NCBI GenBank assembly: GCA_021779195.1
Contig: JAJYBB010000024.1
Span: forward strand, 1 to 50,074
Direction: 5' to 3'
Length of the DNA stretch: 50,074 nt
DNA from: Bacteroidota bacterium
Lineage (GTDB): Bacteria > Bacteroidota > Bacteroidia > Bacteroidales > Paludibacteraceae
Under the pieces are notes generated by a model, which saw only the letters and a program-made list of their open reading frames with translations, did not search any database and was not told the origin of the DNA. This document shows, piece by piece, positions 27,507-36,173 of the stretch (position 1 is its first letter; each line of letters opens with the position of its first letter). Made by a program: the position numbers and the translations under genes.

Positions 27507-28082
27507 ATGAGGAATATCCAGCACACGCATGCTTTAGAAATGTTATCAAACGACCGGTATAATATTTCTGAGATTGCTTATAAAATTGGATTCAAAGATC
27601 CACAATATTTCAGTAGATGTTTCAGAATGAGGTTCGGTTTAAGTCCACGAAAATATCGGCAACAAAATATTTTGCTGCATGACAGCCATAATAATTCTTT
27701 TCTCAATCAGGTTAATAAAACAATTGAAGATAAATTGACAATTGAAGACTATGACCTCAATTTGTTTGCAAAAGATATGATGATGTCAAAATCAACACTT
27801 TACAGAAGAATTAAGAATGCCACCGGATACTCACCCTGCGAATATATCAGAAGAGAAAGAATTAATAATGCGTATAAACTCCTTAATAATTCCCGATTAG
27901 ATCTGTTGGATGTAGCGAATGCAGTTGGATTCAGAGATGTAAAGTATTTTAGCCGATGTTTTAAAGATGTTTTTGGAAAATATCCTTCACAAGTAATCAA
28001 AGAGCGTCAACGATTTTTAGATACAATTGAGATATATCCTTTTAACGAAATAAAATTGGGGTGTTGTATTCAACATGGATAA
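27507..28082 (+). CDS. Truncated tandem AraC-type HTH protein
   Basis: A 191-residue protein made only of AraC-type DNA-binding parts. Residues 1-50 are the second half of an AraC domain (ISEIAYKIGFKDPQYFSRCFRMRFGLSPRKYR); residues ~65-170 are a complete one (KSTLYRRIKNATGYSPCEYIRR, then VANAVGFRDVKYFSRCFKDVFGKYP). The complete domain resembles the C-terminus of the neighbouring HTCS. The first HTH of domain one is missing: the frame upstream of ATG 27507 closes at a TAG at 27462. There is no sensor domain. It may be the 3' remnant of a larger regulator or a functional stand-alone DNA-binding protein. It stands divergent from the HTCS and ahead of the LamG gene. Confidence 0.75.
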   Translation: MRNIQHTHALEMLSNDRYNISEIAYKIGFKDPQYFSRCFRMRFGLSPRKYRQQNILLHDSHNNSFLNQVNKTIEDKLTIEDYDLNLFAKDMMMSKSTLYRRIKNATGYSPCEYIRRERINNAYKLLNNSRLDLLDVANAVGFRDVKYFSRCFKDVFGKYPSQVIKERQRFLDTIEIYPFNEIKLGCCIQHG

Positions 28083-28301
28083 AGTCGATAATTTCTTTTC
28101 TTCCAGAAATTTTTTATTAATTTTTTCTTCCGAAGTATTGTTCGTAAATAACAGTTTCCGGATATAAAGTTAATTTGAAAATGACCCAAGCTGAAAATTT
28201 TATAAATGAATGATTTTAATTTAATAAATGTAATAAATTCAGCTTAACATAACACTAATTCAAATAATTACCTTTTAATTTTTAATTCAAAAATGATTAC
28301 A

Positions 28302-31300
28302 ATGAAAAACCATTTACAAAAAATCAGATTAATGTCAGTCTGTACTTTAATGGGAATTTTTTTACTGACAAATTCGGTCGTTATTGGGCAAGACCTGAAC
28401 AATGGGCTTAAGCTACATTACACATTTGATCCTGCCACTGTTTCAGGAACTACCGTTCAGGATGTTACGGGAAATGGCTATAATGGAACGCTTTATACCG
28501 CTACTGTTGGCGTTTCGAACGGCAAGAATTCTCTTATTCTGGGTACTACAGGTACGGCATATCTCGATATGGGTGCAAATACTGGAAGTCTTGTGGCCTC
28601 GTTGACTGATTTTTCCATGTCATGTTATGTTTGGGTAAATTCAACCTATACTACATTGGGAAATGATGGAAATATGATTGCTACATTCAGTAATTCACAA
28701 AACAGTTTAACTGATAAAAATGGTTATATGTATATTCAGGCAAAGCGTACGCGATATGGTATCACTACTGGATATTATGATACCGAACAAGCTGTTCAAG
28801 CTGGGTCAAATATGGTTCAGGGACAATGGGTGCAATTTACCTATACTCAGAGTGGCACCACAGGTAATCTTTACATTAATGGTGTATTGAAAAATACGAA
28901 TTCAAATGTTACTTTAACACCATCGAGCCTGGGTGCTACGCCTTTCAATATGATTGCAAAATCTTGCTATTCGGGAGATGTTAACTTGCAAGATGCTCAG
29001 ATTGCTGATTTCAGAATTTATAACCGAGCACTTACACATGATGAAATCTTGATGCTTAATGGATATTCTTCTACTATCATTTCAGCATTCAACAGCCTAA
29101 CCTTAGGCGATATCAGTGCCGTTCAATCTAATCTGACACTGCCTTCCGTAAGTGGAACTATACCCGTTACCTGGACATCTTCATTGCCTGCAATTATTGG
29201 CACGGATGGTAAAGTTAACCGACCGACACAGTATGATGCAACTGTGAAACTCTCAGCCACGCTTACCGATAGCGTGAATGGCGTTGCCTTCACGCTGACA
29301 AAGGATTTTCTAGCCACTGTCAAAGCGTACAATGTTGCAGGTGATCAGTTGGCACAATGGGATTTTGCTACTAATCGAATTTCTGAAAAGAATGGATCTG
29401 TGCAGGTTACAGATTCAATCAGCGGGTTTGTGGGTACACTTATAAATGATGCCAGTATTCGTACAATCGGTAATACACAGCAATTTAATGTTCTCGATCT
29501 AGGTAATGGTCAAGGGTATATGGATCTGGGTACTGAAATCGGGAAAGCCATCTATTCGCTTAATGATTATACCATGTGTGCATACTTTCGCGTGGATAAT
29601 AGCAACACTGATTTAAACAATAACGGAAATTTTATTTGGAATTTTTCGAACAGCGATAATGCTCCTGTAGATATGAACGGATATATTTTTGGAAGTTTAA
29701 AAGCAACTGGGCAAACTGTAAGTACCAATTATTGGGCAATCGGTAATCAATCAATAAATGCTAACGTGAATGCTACTAAAGGCGGATGGCATCACCTTGC
29801 TTATGTTCAAAGTGGAACAACTGGAACTGTTTACGTCGATGGTGTGAGTGTGGCAACTGGATCAATGACCAATTTACCTTCAACTTCCATTACCATTGCA
29901 GGGCGTACAGGAACGCTCTACAACTGGCTTGGACGGTCGTGCTATCCCGGTGATGCTTATCTGAAAAATACGTTATTATATGATTTTCAGTTATTCCGTG
30001 TTGCATTAACTGCGGATGATCTTAATTTCGGGTTTAATGTTCCAGCTACAATTGATGCTCTTAACTTTGCTTATCAGGAAAATCCTAAAGTGCAACTTCC
30101 TGAACTCGCCACCGAAGCTAATAATCTTACTTTAGGCGACTTAAGTGCGGTAACATCAAATTTGACACTCCCTGTAAAAGGCGTGTTAGATTCAACCATC
30201 AGCATTGTGTGGAAATCCTCGAACGAACAATTAATCAGTTCAAATGGCGTTGTAACCCGCCCTGATTTCTATAACTATAACGATTCACTTTATGCTACAC
30301 TGACTAAAAATGGTCAGAAAGTATTTAAAGCCTTTGGTGCCACAGTGATTGCAAATCCAGGTACTGCATTTACAGGTGATAACCTTGTTAAGTTCGATTT
30401 CTCGAATGTTGTAGATTCAGTTGTTACGGATGCCGCCGAAAAACATTTTACAGGGATCTTAAAAAACGATGCACACGTCATAACGATAGGTACAACCGAT
30501 ACCGGAACATATAATGTTTTAAGTTTGGGAGATAGTATCGGTTACTTTGATATGGGACAGGATGTTGGAAAAATTATGTACAATCTGACTAATTTTACGA
30601 TCGGAGCTTATTACCGTATTGATGCTTCATACACCGGTTTGGGAAGTAACGGTAATTTCTTGTGGAATTTCTCAAATTCGAATGATATTTTGAGTAACCC
30701 CGGTGGTTATTTAATTGCCAGTTTGAGAAATCAAGCAGCTACCATTACACCTAACAACTGGACTGCTGAACAAACTGTAGCTTTTGCTGCACCTGCATTG
30801 ACTGATGGCTGGCATCACATGGCTTATACGCAGAATGATTCTATCGGAACTCTTTATGTTGATGGTTTACCTGTTGCAACAGGAACGGTTACTCAATTAC
30901 CTGCAAATACGCTTAATAAATTAAGCAATTTGGGGACATTATACAACTGGATTGGACGTTCGTGCTATAAGGCTGATGTTTACCTGCGTAAATCGCTTGT
31001 ATATGATTTCCGGATTTATAATCATGCTCTTACCGATGCGCAAATTCAAACTTCAGTTTTGAATGTGGGCGCAACGATCGGTAAACTTGATGCCGCTTAT
31101 TCCGCTGCATCGGCTCTGAAGGATATATTCAATTCAAATTATAAGATTACTTCTGATAATCACCAAATTTCCATTTCGGGATTAAGTGGAAATGAAAATG
31201 TGGCAATTTTTGATTTGACGGGTCAACAAATGAAAATGAATCAAAACACTTCGCTTCGTTTGGATACTGGCATTTATCTGGTAAAAGTAAATGATTATGT

Positions 31301-31322
31301 TGCCAAGGTTTTAGTAAAATAG
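28302..31322 (+). CDS. Secreted three-fold LamG / Ig-like repeat protein with type IX sorting tail
   Basis: A 1006-residue secreted protein: signal peptide (1-29, ending VVIGQ), then three concanavalin-like LamG domains (~31-250, 346-570, 690-913). Each closes with a FRIYN/FQLFR-type strand and carries a GTLYVDG-like hairpin. The LamG domains are separated by two atrophied bacterial Ig-like domains (~260-336 and ~605-683, both opening LTLGD-SAV-SNLTLP). The last ~62 residues form a type IX secretion sorting domain (VAIFDLTGQQMKM...LDTGIYLVKV). There is no catalytic domain. It probably binds glycans at the cell surface or outside, perhaps helping the GH2 enzymes and feeding signal to the HTCS. 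ATG 28302 is preferred over 28293 by signal-peptide form. Confidence 0.82.
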   Translation: MKNHLQKIRLMSVCTLMGIFLLTNSVVIGQDLNNGLKLHYTFDPATVSGTTVQDVTGNGYNGTLYTATVGVSNGKNSLILGTTGTAYLDMGANTGSLVASLTDFSMSCYVWVNSTYTTLGNDGNMIATFSNSQNSLTDKNGYMYIQAKRTRYGITTGYYDTEQAVQAGSNMVQGQWVQFTYTQSGTTGNLYINGVLKNTNSNVTLTPSSLGATPFNMIAKSCYSGDVNLQDAQIADFRIYNRALTHDEILMLNGYSSTIISAFNSLTLGDISAVQSNLTLPSVSGTIPVTWTSSLPAIIGTDGKVNRPTQYDATVKLSATLTDSVNGVAFTLTKDFLATVKAYNVAGDQLAQWDFATNRISEKNGSVQVTDSISGFVGTLINDASIRTIGNTQQFNVLDLGNGQGYMDLGTEIGKAIYSLNDYTMCAYFRVDNSNTDLNNNGNFIWNFSNSDNAPVDMNGYIFGSLKATGQTVSTNYWAIGNQSINANVNATKGGWHHLAYVQSGTTGTVYVDGVSVATGSMTNLPSTSITIAGRTGTLYNWLGRSCYPGDAYLKNTLLYDFQLFRVALTADDLNFGFNVPATIDALNFAYQENPKVQLPELATEANNLTLGDLSAVTSNLTLPVKGVLDSTISIVWKSSNEQLISSNGVVTRPDFYNYNDSLYATLTKNGQKVFKAFGATVIANPGTAFTGDNLVKFDFSNVVDSVVTDAAEKHFTGILKNDAHVITIGTTDTGTYNVLSLGDSIGYFDMGQDVGKIMYNLTNFTIGAYYRIDASYTGLGSNGNFLWNFSNSNDILSNPGGYLIASLRNQAATITPNNWTAEQTVAFAAPALTDGWHHMAYTQNDSIGTLYVDGLPVATGTVTQLPANTLNKLSNLGTLYNWIGRSCYKADVYLRKSLVYDFRIYNHALTDAQIQTSVLNVGATIGKLDAAYSAASALKDIFNSNYKITSDNHQISISGLSGNENVAIFDLTGQQMKMNQNTSLRLDTGIYLVKVNDYVAKVLVK

Positions 31323-31346
31323 ATTTATAATCACTTTAATATAAAT

Positions 31347-31400
31347 CTATTAAAATAATAAAGGCTGCATTTTAAAATGCAGCCTTTATTATTTTAATAG
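31347..31400. terminator. 54-bp perfect palindrome, bidirectional terminator
   Basis: The two halves pair perfectly about a TTTT/AAAA centre, with a GC-richer core (GGCTGCA) inside AT-rich arms. It lies between the convergent LamG and rubrerythrin genes, 24 bp and 10 bp from their stop codons, and ends transcripts from both sides. Its length and perfection are unusual. Confidence 0.85.
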
Positions 31401-31410
31401 GCAGAAATTT

Positions 31411-32019
31411 CTATATTTTAATAAACTTGTCTTTGCTGGTTCCGCAAAAATCGCAATTTGCAGGAATTGTTGCTTCATCGTAGGTGTTACCACATACCGG
31501 ACAGACAGCATAATTGAAAGGTAAAGTGTTTTCTTTGTGGGCTTGAACGGCAGCTAAGGCTTTGGTATAAAATGCCAAATGCTTTTTCTCGGTTTCATAA
31601 GCCCAATTGAATGACTTCTCTGCTTTTTCAACTTTCTCTGCCTTTGCATCAGCCAAAAATTGAGGATACATCGTATTTACCTCATAAGACTCCCCATCGA
31701 TGGCAGCCTGAAGATTTTCGGCTGTTGATTTTACCTGAAATTCAGGTTTGAAATCATCCATTTTTTCGCCTAAACTTTCTAATGCTTTGGTGTGATTGGC
31801 TGCGTGAATAGATTCTGCTTTCGATGCAGCTTCAAATAGTTTGGCAACAGTATCTTTTCCTTCGAGTCGTGCTTTCTCAGCAAATGCAGCATATTTGGCG
31901 CTTGCCGTTGTTTCTCCTTTTATGCCGGCTTTTAGATCGGCAATAGTTTTTGTGGGTTTTTGCTGACCACAACTTGCAAAAATTAAACTTGCAAAAGCAA
32001 ATAATAATAGTTTTTTCAT
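31411..32019 (-). CDS. Lipoprotein rubrerythrin
   Basis: A diiron ferritin-like protein with a C-terminal rubredoxin-type site; rubrerythrins reduce hydrogen peroxide. The 202 residues begin with a lipoprotein signal (MKKLLLFAFASLIFASC, Cys17), which is unusual because rubrerythrins normally stay in the cytoplasm. Diiron ligands appear complete: E36 (KGETTAS), E69/H72 (AESIH), E110/E113 (GESYE), E144/H147 (ETEKKH). The rubredoxin-like site is CPVC (173-176) and CDFC (189-192). It follows the DUF2231 gene by 33 bp in the same direction. The likely role is peroxide defence on the periplasmic side, needing an unknown electron donor. ATG 32019 is the natural start. Confidence 0.9.
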   Translation of the reverse strand: MKKLLLFAFASLIFASCGQQKPTKTIADLKAGIKGETTASAKYAAFAEKARLEGKDTVAKLFEAASKAESIHAANHTKALESLGEKMDDFKPEFQVKSTAENLQAAIDGESYEVNTMYPQFLADAKAEKVEKAEKSFNWAYETEKKHLAFYTKALAAVQAHKENTLPFNYAVCPVCGNTYDEATIPANCDFCGTSKDKFIKI

Positions 32020-32052
32020 TTTGATAAAATTTTAAATGTTAGTATTCAATTT

Positions 32053-32481
32053 TTAAAGTGGCATCATGTAATTATAAACAAGCGTACCTCCAAAGAAGCC
32101 GGTTGCACTCACAGCGATGGCAGCCAACGCATAAAGAACAAATGCGATAGTTTTCCATGATGATGTTTCTATCTTCTTAACTAACAGGTAAGTGCGTAGA
32201 GTTGAGGTAATCAGTAATAATACGAAGGTTGTTGTAGCAAGCAATTCATGGGTTTCTCTGATTTTTTCGGCTGCACCAACCATATCGTGGGTGAACAGGT
32301 TGCCGGTAAGCCAGGCTGCAAATGCAGCTAATGTGCCAATTATCAACAGGTAATAACCCATTTTAGTGAGACAAATTTCTTTTTTTACAAATAAAAAAAT
32401 CAATTCGGCAAGAAATCCGATGGCAACTAATGCAATTGGGAAATGCACCAACATGGGGTGCAAGTGGCTGGTTGGAAACAT
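32053..32481 (-). CDS. DUF2231-family membrane protein
   Basis: A 142-residue protein with four membrane helices. The start LHPMLVHFPIALVAIGF and the end GFFGGTLVYNYMM are the hallmarks of DUF2231 (PF09990), and His residues at both ends of the helices (HPMLVH, TH, THELL) could bind haem or metal. It is directly followed by the lipoprotein rubrerythrin and could be its membrane electron donor; the context suggests this, but no family function is established. Confidence 0.85.
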   Translation of the reverse strand: MFPTSHLHPMLVHFPIALVAIGFLAELIFLFVKKEICLTKMGYYLLIIGTLAAFAAWLTGNLFTHDMVGAAEKIRETHELLATTTFVLLLITSTLRTYLLVKKIETSSWKTIAFVLYALAAIAVSATGFFGGTLVYNYMMPL

Positions 32482-32593
32482 AGCATTTAATTTAAATGGA
32501 TTAGAAATTGAATTATTGAACTCAAAACAAATTTATTTCGAGGGCAAAGATAAAATAATTTCTTTATATTCCAAAATAAATCATATTTTATGT

Positions 32594-33688
32594 TTAAGAA
32601 ATTGCAGTGCCAACTAATCCACCAATTCCGAAGGTTATTGCTGCGGCGATCAGTCCGAAAATTACCATTCTAAATCCTGAGTACCAAACGTTTTTGCCTG
32701 TAAATAGGGTGATGGCAGCCCCAATGGAAAATAGTCCCAACGTACTTGAAATTACACTAAAAATAATTGCATGCAGCCCGGTTGTAAATATAAAAGGTGT
32801 TAATGGAATTATTCCGCCTAATGTAAATAGAAAAAAAGAATACAATGCAGCTTCAATTGCTGATCCTTTGAGTTCCTCGGTATTTATACCTAATTCTTCT
32901 TTTACTAACACTTGATGAGCATGTGTTTTATCTTTCATTATATCGGCCGACATGGCATTTGCCTGTTCTTCAGGAATGCCTTTTGCCATGTAAATCAATG
33001 CTAATTCCTGTTGTTCGCCTTCTGGATTGGTTTCAAGTTCATCCATCTCAACTGCCATTTGGTTTTCATACAATTCCTGTGAGCTTTTTACCGAAATCCA
33101 TTCGCCTAACGCCATTGAAAGTGCTCCTGCAAGTAACCCTGCAATGCCGGCAAGTAGAACTGCATGATTGCCACCTGTAGCTCCTGCTACACCCATTACC
33201 AAACTAAATACCGACAATAACCCATCATTTCCGCCAAGAACGGCAGCCCGAATGGCATTTCCACCAACAGTTCGATGTTTTTTCTCAAATTTTGCATGTT
33301 GGGATCCACTTATCGTTTTCTCGTTATCAATAATTGACCACAGAATTTTTACGTGATTCGTTTCTGATCCTGTGAGTTCCATATTGTTTTGTTCCTTGGT
33401 TTTTACAATCGCATTGGATAAACTTTTTTCTGTATCCATCAATGAACCCAGTACGTAATCGTATCCGAAAATTTTACCGATACCGTTTAGAGTCTTGGCA
33501 CGCCTTGATGGTTGAATCAAATTTTCGGTCGATATGTTTTCTTTTTTTGCAAAAGCTTCGGCATGTCCTTGCTCTATGACGCCCATCTTCCTGAAAATAT
33601 TGGCTATTGCTTCATCTGCCTCATTTTCGGCTAATTTGCGATACAAATAACATGCGTCAATTTCGGTTTGTACATTTTTCGGTTTCAT
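32594..33688 (-). CDS. Ferritin-like / VIT1-CCC1 family iron (manganese) transporter
   Basis: A 364-residue fusion: an N-terminal rubrerythrin/ferritin-like four-helix part (~1-140; ACYLYRKLAENEADEA, VIEQGHAEAF, ETNHVKILWSII, with Glu/His metal ligands) followed by a VIT1/CCC1 membrane domain (~150-364; LGGNDGLLSVFSLVMGVAG and ALSMALGEWISVKSS are signature stretches). This is the layout of MbfA-type iron exporters, in which the ferritin-like part oxidises or collects Fe2+ and the membrane part exports it. I start it at ATG 33688, preceded by a clear AGGAG nine bases upstream, a Shine-Dalgarno stronger than usual for this phylum. It sits just downstream of a structured RNA with a terminator. 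Confidence 0.88.
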   Translation of the reverse strand: MKPKNVQTEIDACYLYRKLAENEADEAIANIFRKMGVIEQGHAEAFAKKENISTENLIQPSRRAKTLNGIGKIFGYDYVLGSLMDTEKSLSNAIVKTKEQNNMELTGSETNHVKILWSIIDNEKTISGSQHAKFEKKHRTVGGNAIRAAVLGGNDGLLSVFSLVMGVAGATGGNHAVLLAGIAGLLAGALSMALGEWISVKSSQELYENQMAVEMDELETNPEGEQQELALIYMAKGIPEEQANAMSADIMKDKTHAHQVLVKEELGINTEELKGSAIEAALYSFFLFTLGGIIPLTPFIFTTGLHAIIFSVISSTLGLFSIGAAITLFTGKNVWYSGFRMVIFGLIAAAITFGIGGLVGTAIS

Positions 33689-33739
33689 ATTTTCTCCTTT
33701 TATGATTTCAAAAGTAATGAAAAAGTTCTGATTATTAAA

Positions 33740-33875
33740 TAAAAAAGTTCTGAAATCAAATTTCAGAACTCTGCAGGTATATATTTGATACACATACCTC
33801 TTAAAAACGCGAAAGGTAGTAACGCCTTACTACCAATCTTTGTTAACCTTAAATCTAATACTATGAAAAAAATCA
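33740..33875 (-). ncRNA. Structured RNA candidate: small RNA or leader of the VIT1 gene
   Basis: Between a good promoter and a strong terminator lie three hairpins (minus-strand order). H1 is 33834-33815 (GGTAGTA stem, 7 bp). H2 is 33799-33775 (AGGTATGTGT stem, 10 bp including two G-U pairs). H3 is 33770-33746 (AGTTCTGAAAT stem, 11 bp, 3-nt loop), followed by TTTTTT. No coding frame is present. The compact promoter-to-terminator unit of about 135 nt resembles the free-standing Bacteroidales RNAs known from comparative genomics, but I cannot assign it to a family. Because the VIT1 gene starts 58 nt beyond the terminator, a transcription-attenuating leader is the alternative. Confidence 0.55.
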
Positions 33876-33880
33876 CGACA

Positions 33881-33912
33881 CAAAGGTAAGGCGTTTTGAC
33901 CGACCTTACAAG
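33881..33912 (-). promoter_or_regulatory. Promoter of the structured RNA
   Basis: On the minus strand CTTG (33912-33909), 20 bases, TACCTTTG (33888-33881). The -7 element is exact and the -33 has one mismatch. Initiation is expected near 33875. Confidence 0.6.
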
Positions 33913-34014
33913 TATTTTTCGAATTATTAGTGTTAAAAACATGTTTTATAACATATATTTAAAATATAGGCTTCGTTGAAGGGATAAATTTAAAATAATT
34001 ATCTCTTTTGTTGT

Positions 34015-34989
34015 TCAGAATCCGATCGATTTGAGCTGCAAACCAGCTTTCTCATCAAGTCCAAACATCAAATTCATGTTTTGAACGGCTTGTCCGGATG
34101 CTCCTTTAAGTAAATTGTCGATCATGGATACAATTAGCAATTTGTCTCCATGCTTTTCAAGGTAAACGATTCCTTTATTTGTATTTACTACTTGTTTCAT
34201 GTCGGGATTTTGATCGACAACGAAAGTAAATACGGCATCTTTGTAGAAATCTGAATATAAATGTTTTGCCTCTTCTAAATTTAATTTGCAAGTTGTATAA
34301 GTTGTGGAAAAAATACCACGAGCAAAATTTCCACGTACAGGAATAAAATTAACTACCTTGTCAAAATTGTTTTGTAACTGACGTAGCGATTGTCCAATTT
34401 CCTGCATATGTTGATGAGCGAAAGCTTTATATATTGAAATGTTGTTGTTCCTCCAACTGAAATGGGAAGTATCGGAAGGCTTTACGCCTGCTCCGGTTGA
34501 TCCTGTTATGGCATTCACGTGAATTTCATCGGTCAATAATCCGGCTGCGGCTAATGGCAACAACGCTAACTGAATCGTTGTTGCAAAACAACCCGGATTT
34601 GCGATATGGTTCGCAGTTCTGATGTTATTGCGGTTCAGCTCGGGTAAACCATAAACAAAATCGTGATTAGGGCTTTTGGCGCGAAAATCGGTTGATAAGT
34701 CAATGATTTTTACTGAAGCAGGAACAATATTATTATCCATAAATTTTTTACTGTCGCCGTGTGCAGAGCAAAGAATCAATGCATCTACTTCTGTTAACGG
34801 TAATTGTGAGGTAAACTTCAAATCCGTTTCACCAATTAATCCACTATGAATGTTGCTAATTGGATTTCCGGCATTGCTGTTGCTGTTTATAAATGCGATT
34901 TCCACATTTGGGTGAAAAATCAGAATCCGCAACAATTCTCCGGCAGTATACCCGGCACCGCCAATAATTCCTACTTTAATTTTTATCAT
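34015..34989 (-). CDS. argC: N-acetyl-gamma-glutamyl-phosphate reductase
   Basis: NADPH-dependent reduction of N-acyl-glutamyl phosphate to the semialdehyde, the third step of arginine synthesis. The 324 residues have the Rossmann start VGIIGGAGYTAGELLR (6-21), the active-site C134 (HIANPGCFATT) and a downstream His in the FAHQHMQEI stretch. In Bacteroidota the substrate may be the N-succinyl form. It is not next to argG at 10.6 kb but in a minus-strand run after trmD and DUF1294, 38 bp behind the latter. The structured RNA lies downstream. No ARG-box-like cluster comparable with that of argR was noticed just upstream. Confidence 0.96.
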   Translation of the reverse strand: MIKIKVGIIGGAGYTAGELLRILIFHPNVEIAFINSNSNAGNPISNIHSGLIGETDLKFTSQLPLTEVDALILCSAHGDSKKFMDNNIVPASVKIIDLSTDFRAKSPNHDFVYGLPELNRNNIRTANHIANPGCFATTIQLALLPLAAAGLLTDEIHVNAITGSTGAGVKPSDTSHFSWRNNNISIYKAFAHQHMQEIGQSLRQLQNNFDKVVNFIPVRGNFARGIFSTTYTTCKLNLEEAKHLYSDFYKDAVFTFVVDQNPDMKQVVNTNKGIVYLEKHGDKLLIVSMIDNLLKGASGQAVQNMNLMFGLDEKAGLQLKSIGF

Positions 34990-35027
34990 GAGAATGTGTA
35001 TGTTTTTTAATTTTCAAGGAATAAGTT

Positions 35028-35294
35028 CTAAATTTTTTGTATAATAAAGAATATCACCCACCACAATAATGCCATCCACGTCCATCCATAATAACTAAAT
35101 TTATGGCTTTTGTGATGTAGACTGTAAATTAATACCAAAATCGAAAATACACCTCCCAATACTTCTAACAAATGCAAAACCTGTTCCGGAACTCTGCGAT
35201 AATTTTTGATGGAGGCTCTTTTATCAAATACAAAAGTGATGCCGCTTATCAGGTTAATCATAACCAAATAAACAATGAACATAGAATTGGACAT
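35028..35294 (-). CDS. DUF1294-family small membrane protein
   Basis: An 88-residue protein with three membrane helices. The sequence FDKRASIKNYRRVPEQVLHLLEVLGGVFSILV with conserved DKR, R-PE and LGG positions, then HHKSHKFSY, is the DUF1294 (PF06961) pattern. Function unknown. It lies between trmD (95 bp) and argC (38 bp) on the same strand. Confidence 0.85.
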   Translation of the reverse strand: MSNSMFIVYLVMINLISGITFVFDKRASIKNYRRVPEQVLHLLEVLGGVFSILVLIYSLHHKSHKFSYYGWTWMALLWWVIFFIIQKI

Positions 35295-35389
35295 AGGTAG
35301 TAATTTTTATTGTTTATATTAGGTGCTCAATCAAGTATCTAAAATTCGAAACATAAAAAAGACATTACACTCGAAATCAATTCAATTTT

Positions 35390-36064
35390 TTATTTCAACA
35401 AATCCGGTCTTAGTTTCATCGTGCGTTCAACTGATTGTTGATGATTCCATTCATCTATTTTTGCTTGATGACCGGAAAGTAATATGTCGGGAACTTTCCA
35501 ACCATTGTACTCTGCCGGACGCGTATAAACAGGCGGAGCAAGTAAATTATCCTGAAATGAATCTGATAAAGCCGACATTTCATCTCCTATGGCTCCCGGA
35601 ATCAGCCTTACAATGGCATCAGTCATAATCGCTGCCGGAAGTTCACCCCCTGTAAGTACATAATCGCCAATCGATATTTCTTTGGTAATCAAATGTTCAC
35701 GAATACGATGATCAATGCCTTTGTAATGTCCGCACAGAATAATTAGATTCTCGGAAAGAGAATACCGATTCGCCATTTTCTGATTAAATTGTTCGCCATC
35801 GGGTGATGTATATATCACTTCGTCATAATTTCGTTCACTTTTAAGTTTTGTAATTATGCGGTCAATGGGTTCAATCTGCATCACCATTCCTGCGCTGAAA
35901 CCAAATGCATAGTCGTCGACCCGCCGGTGTTTATTCGTGCTGTATGCACGCAAATTATGCACATTAATTTCCACTAATCCCTTGTCTCTGGCTCGTTTAA
36001 TAATAGAAAAATTCAAGGGACTGTCCAATAATTCAGGCACGGCGGAAATAATATCGATGCGCAT
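35390..36064 (-). CDS. trmD: tRNA (guanine-N1-)-methyltransferase TrmD
   Basis: Methylates G37 of tRNAs with SAM, preventing frameshifting. The 224 residues show the trefoil-knot SPOUT core: [27 protein letters not shown] and [14 protein letters not shown], then [22 protein letters not shown] and the C-terminal domain. It starts at ATG 36064 (MRIDII); the longer frame has no similarity. In many bacteria trmD sits with rplS and rimM, but here it heads a run with DUF1294 and argC. TACCTTTG at 36105-36098 may be its -7 element. Confidence 0.96.
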   Translation of the reverse strand: MRIDIISAVPELLDSPLNFSIIKRARDKGLVEINVHNLRAYSTNKHRRVDDYAFGFSAGMVMQIEPIDRIITKLKSERNYDEVIYTSPDGEQFNQKMANRYSLSENLIILCGHYKGIDHRIREHLITKEISIGDYVLTGGELPAAIMTDAIVRLIPGAIGDEMSALSDSFQDNLLAPPVYTRPAEYNGWKVPDILLSGHQAKIDEWNHQQSVERTMKLRPDLLK

Positions 36065-36173
36065 CAATTCAATATTTAAAGAGTTACAATCTAAGCACAA
36101 AGGTAAGAAAAAATTGATTGAATAAACTGATTTTTTTATTCAATTATTATAGATATCGGCAATGGAAATGAAA

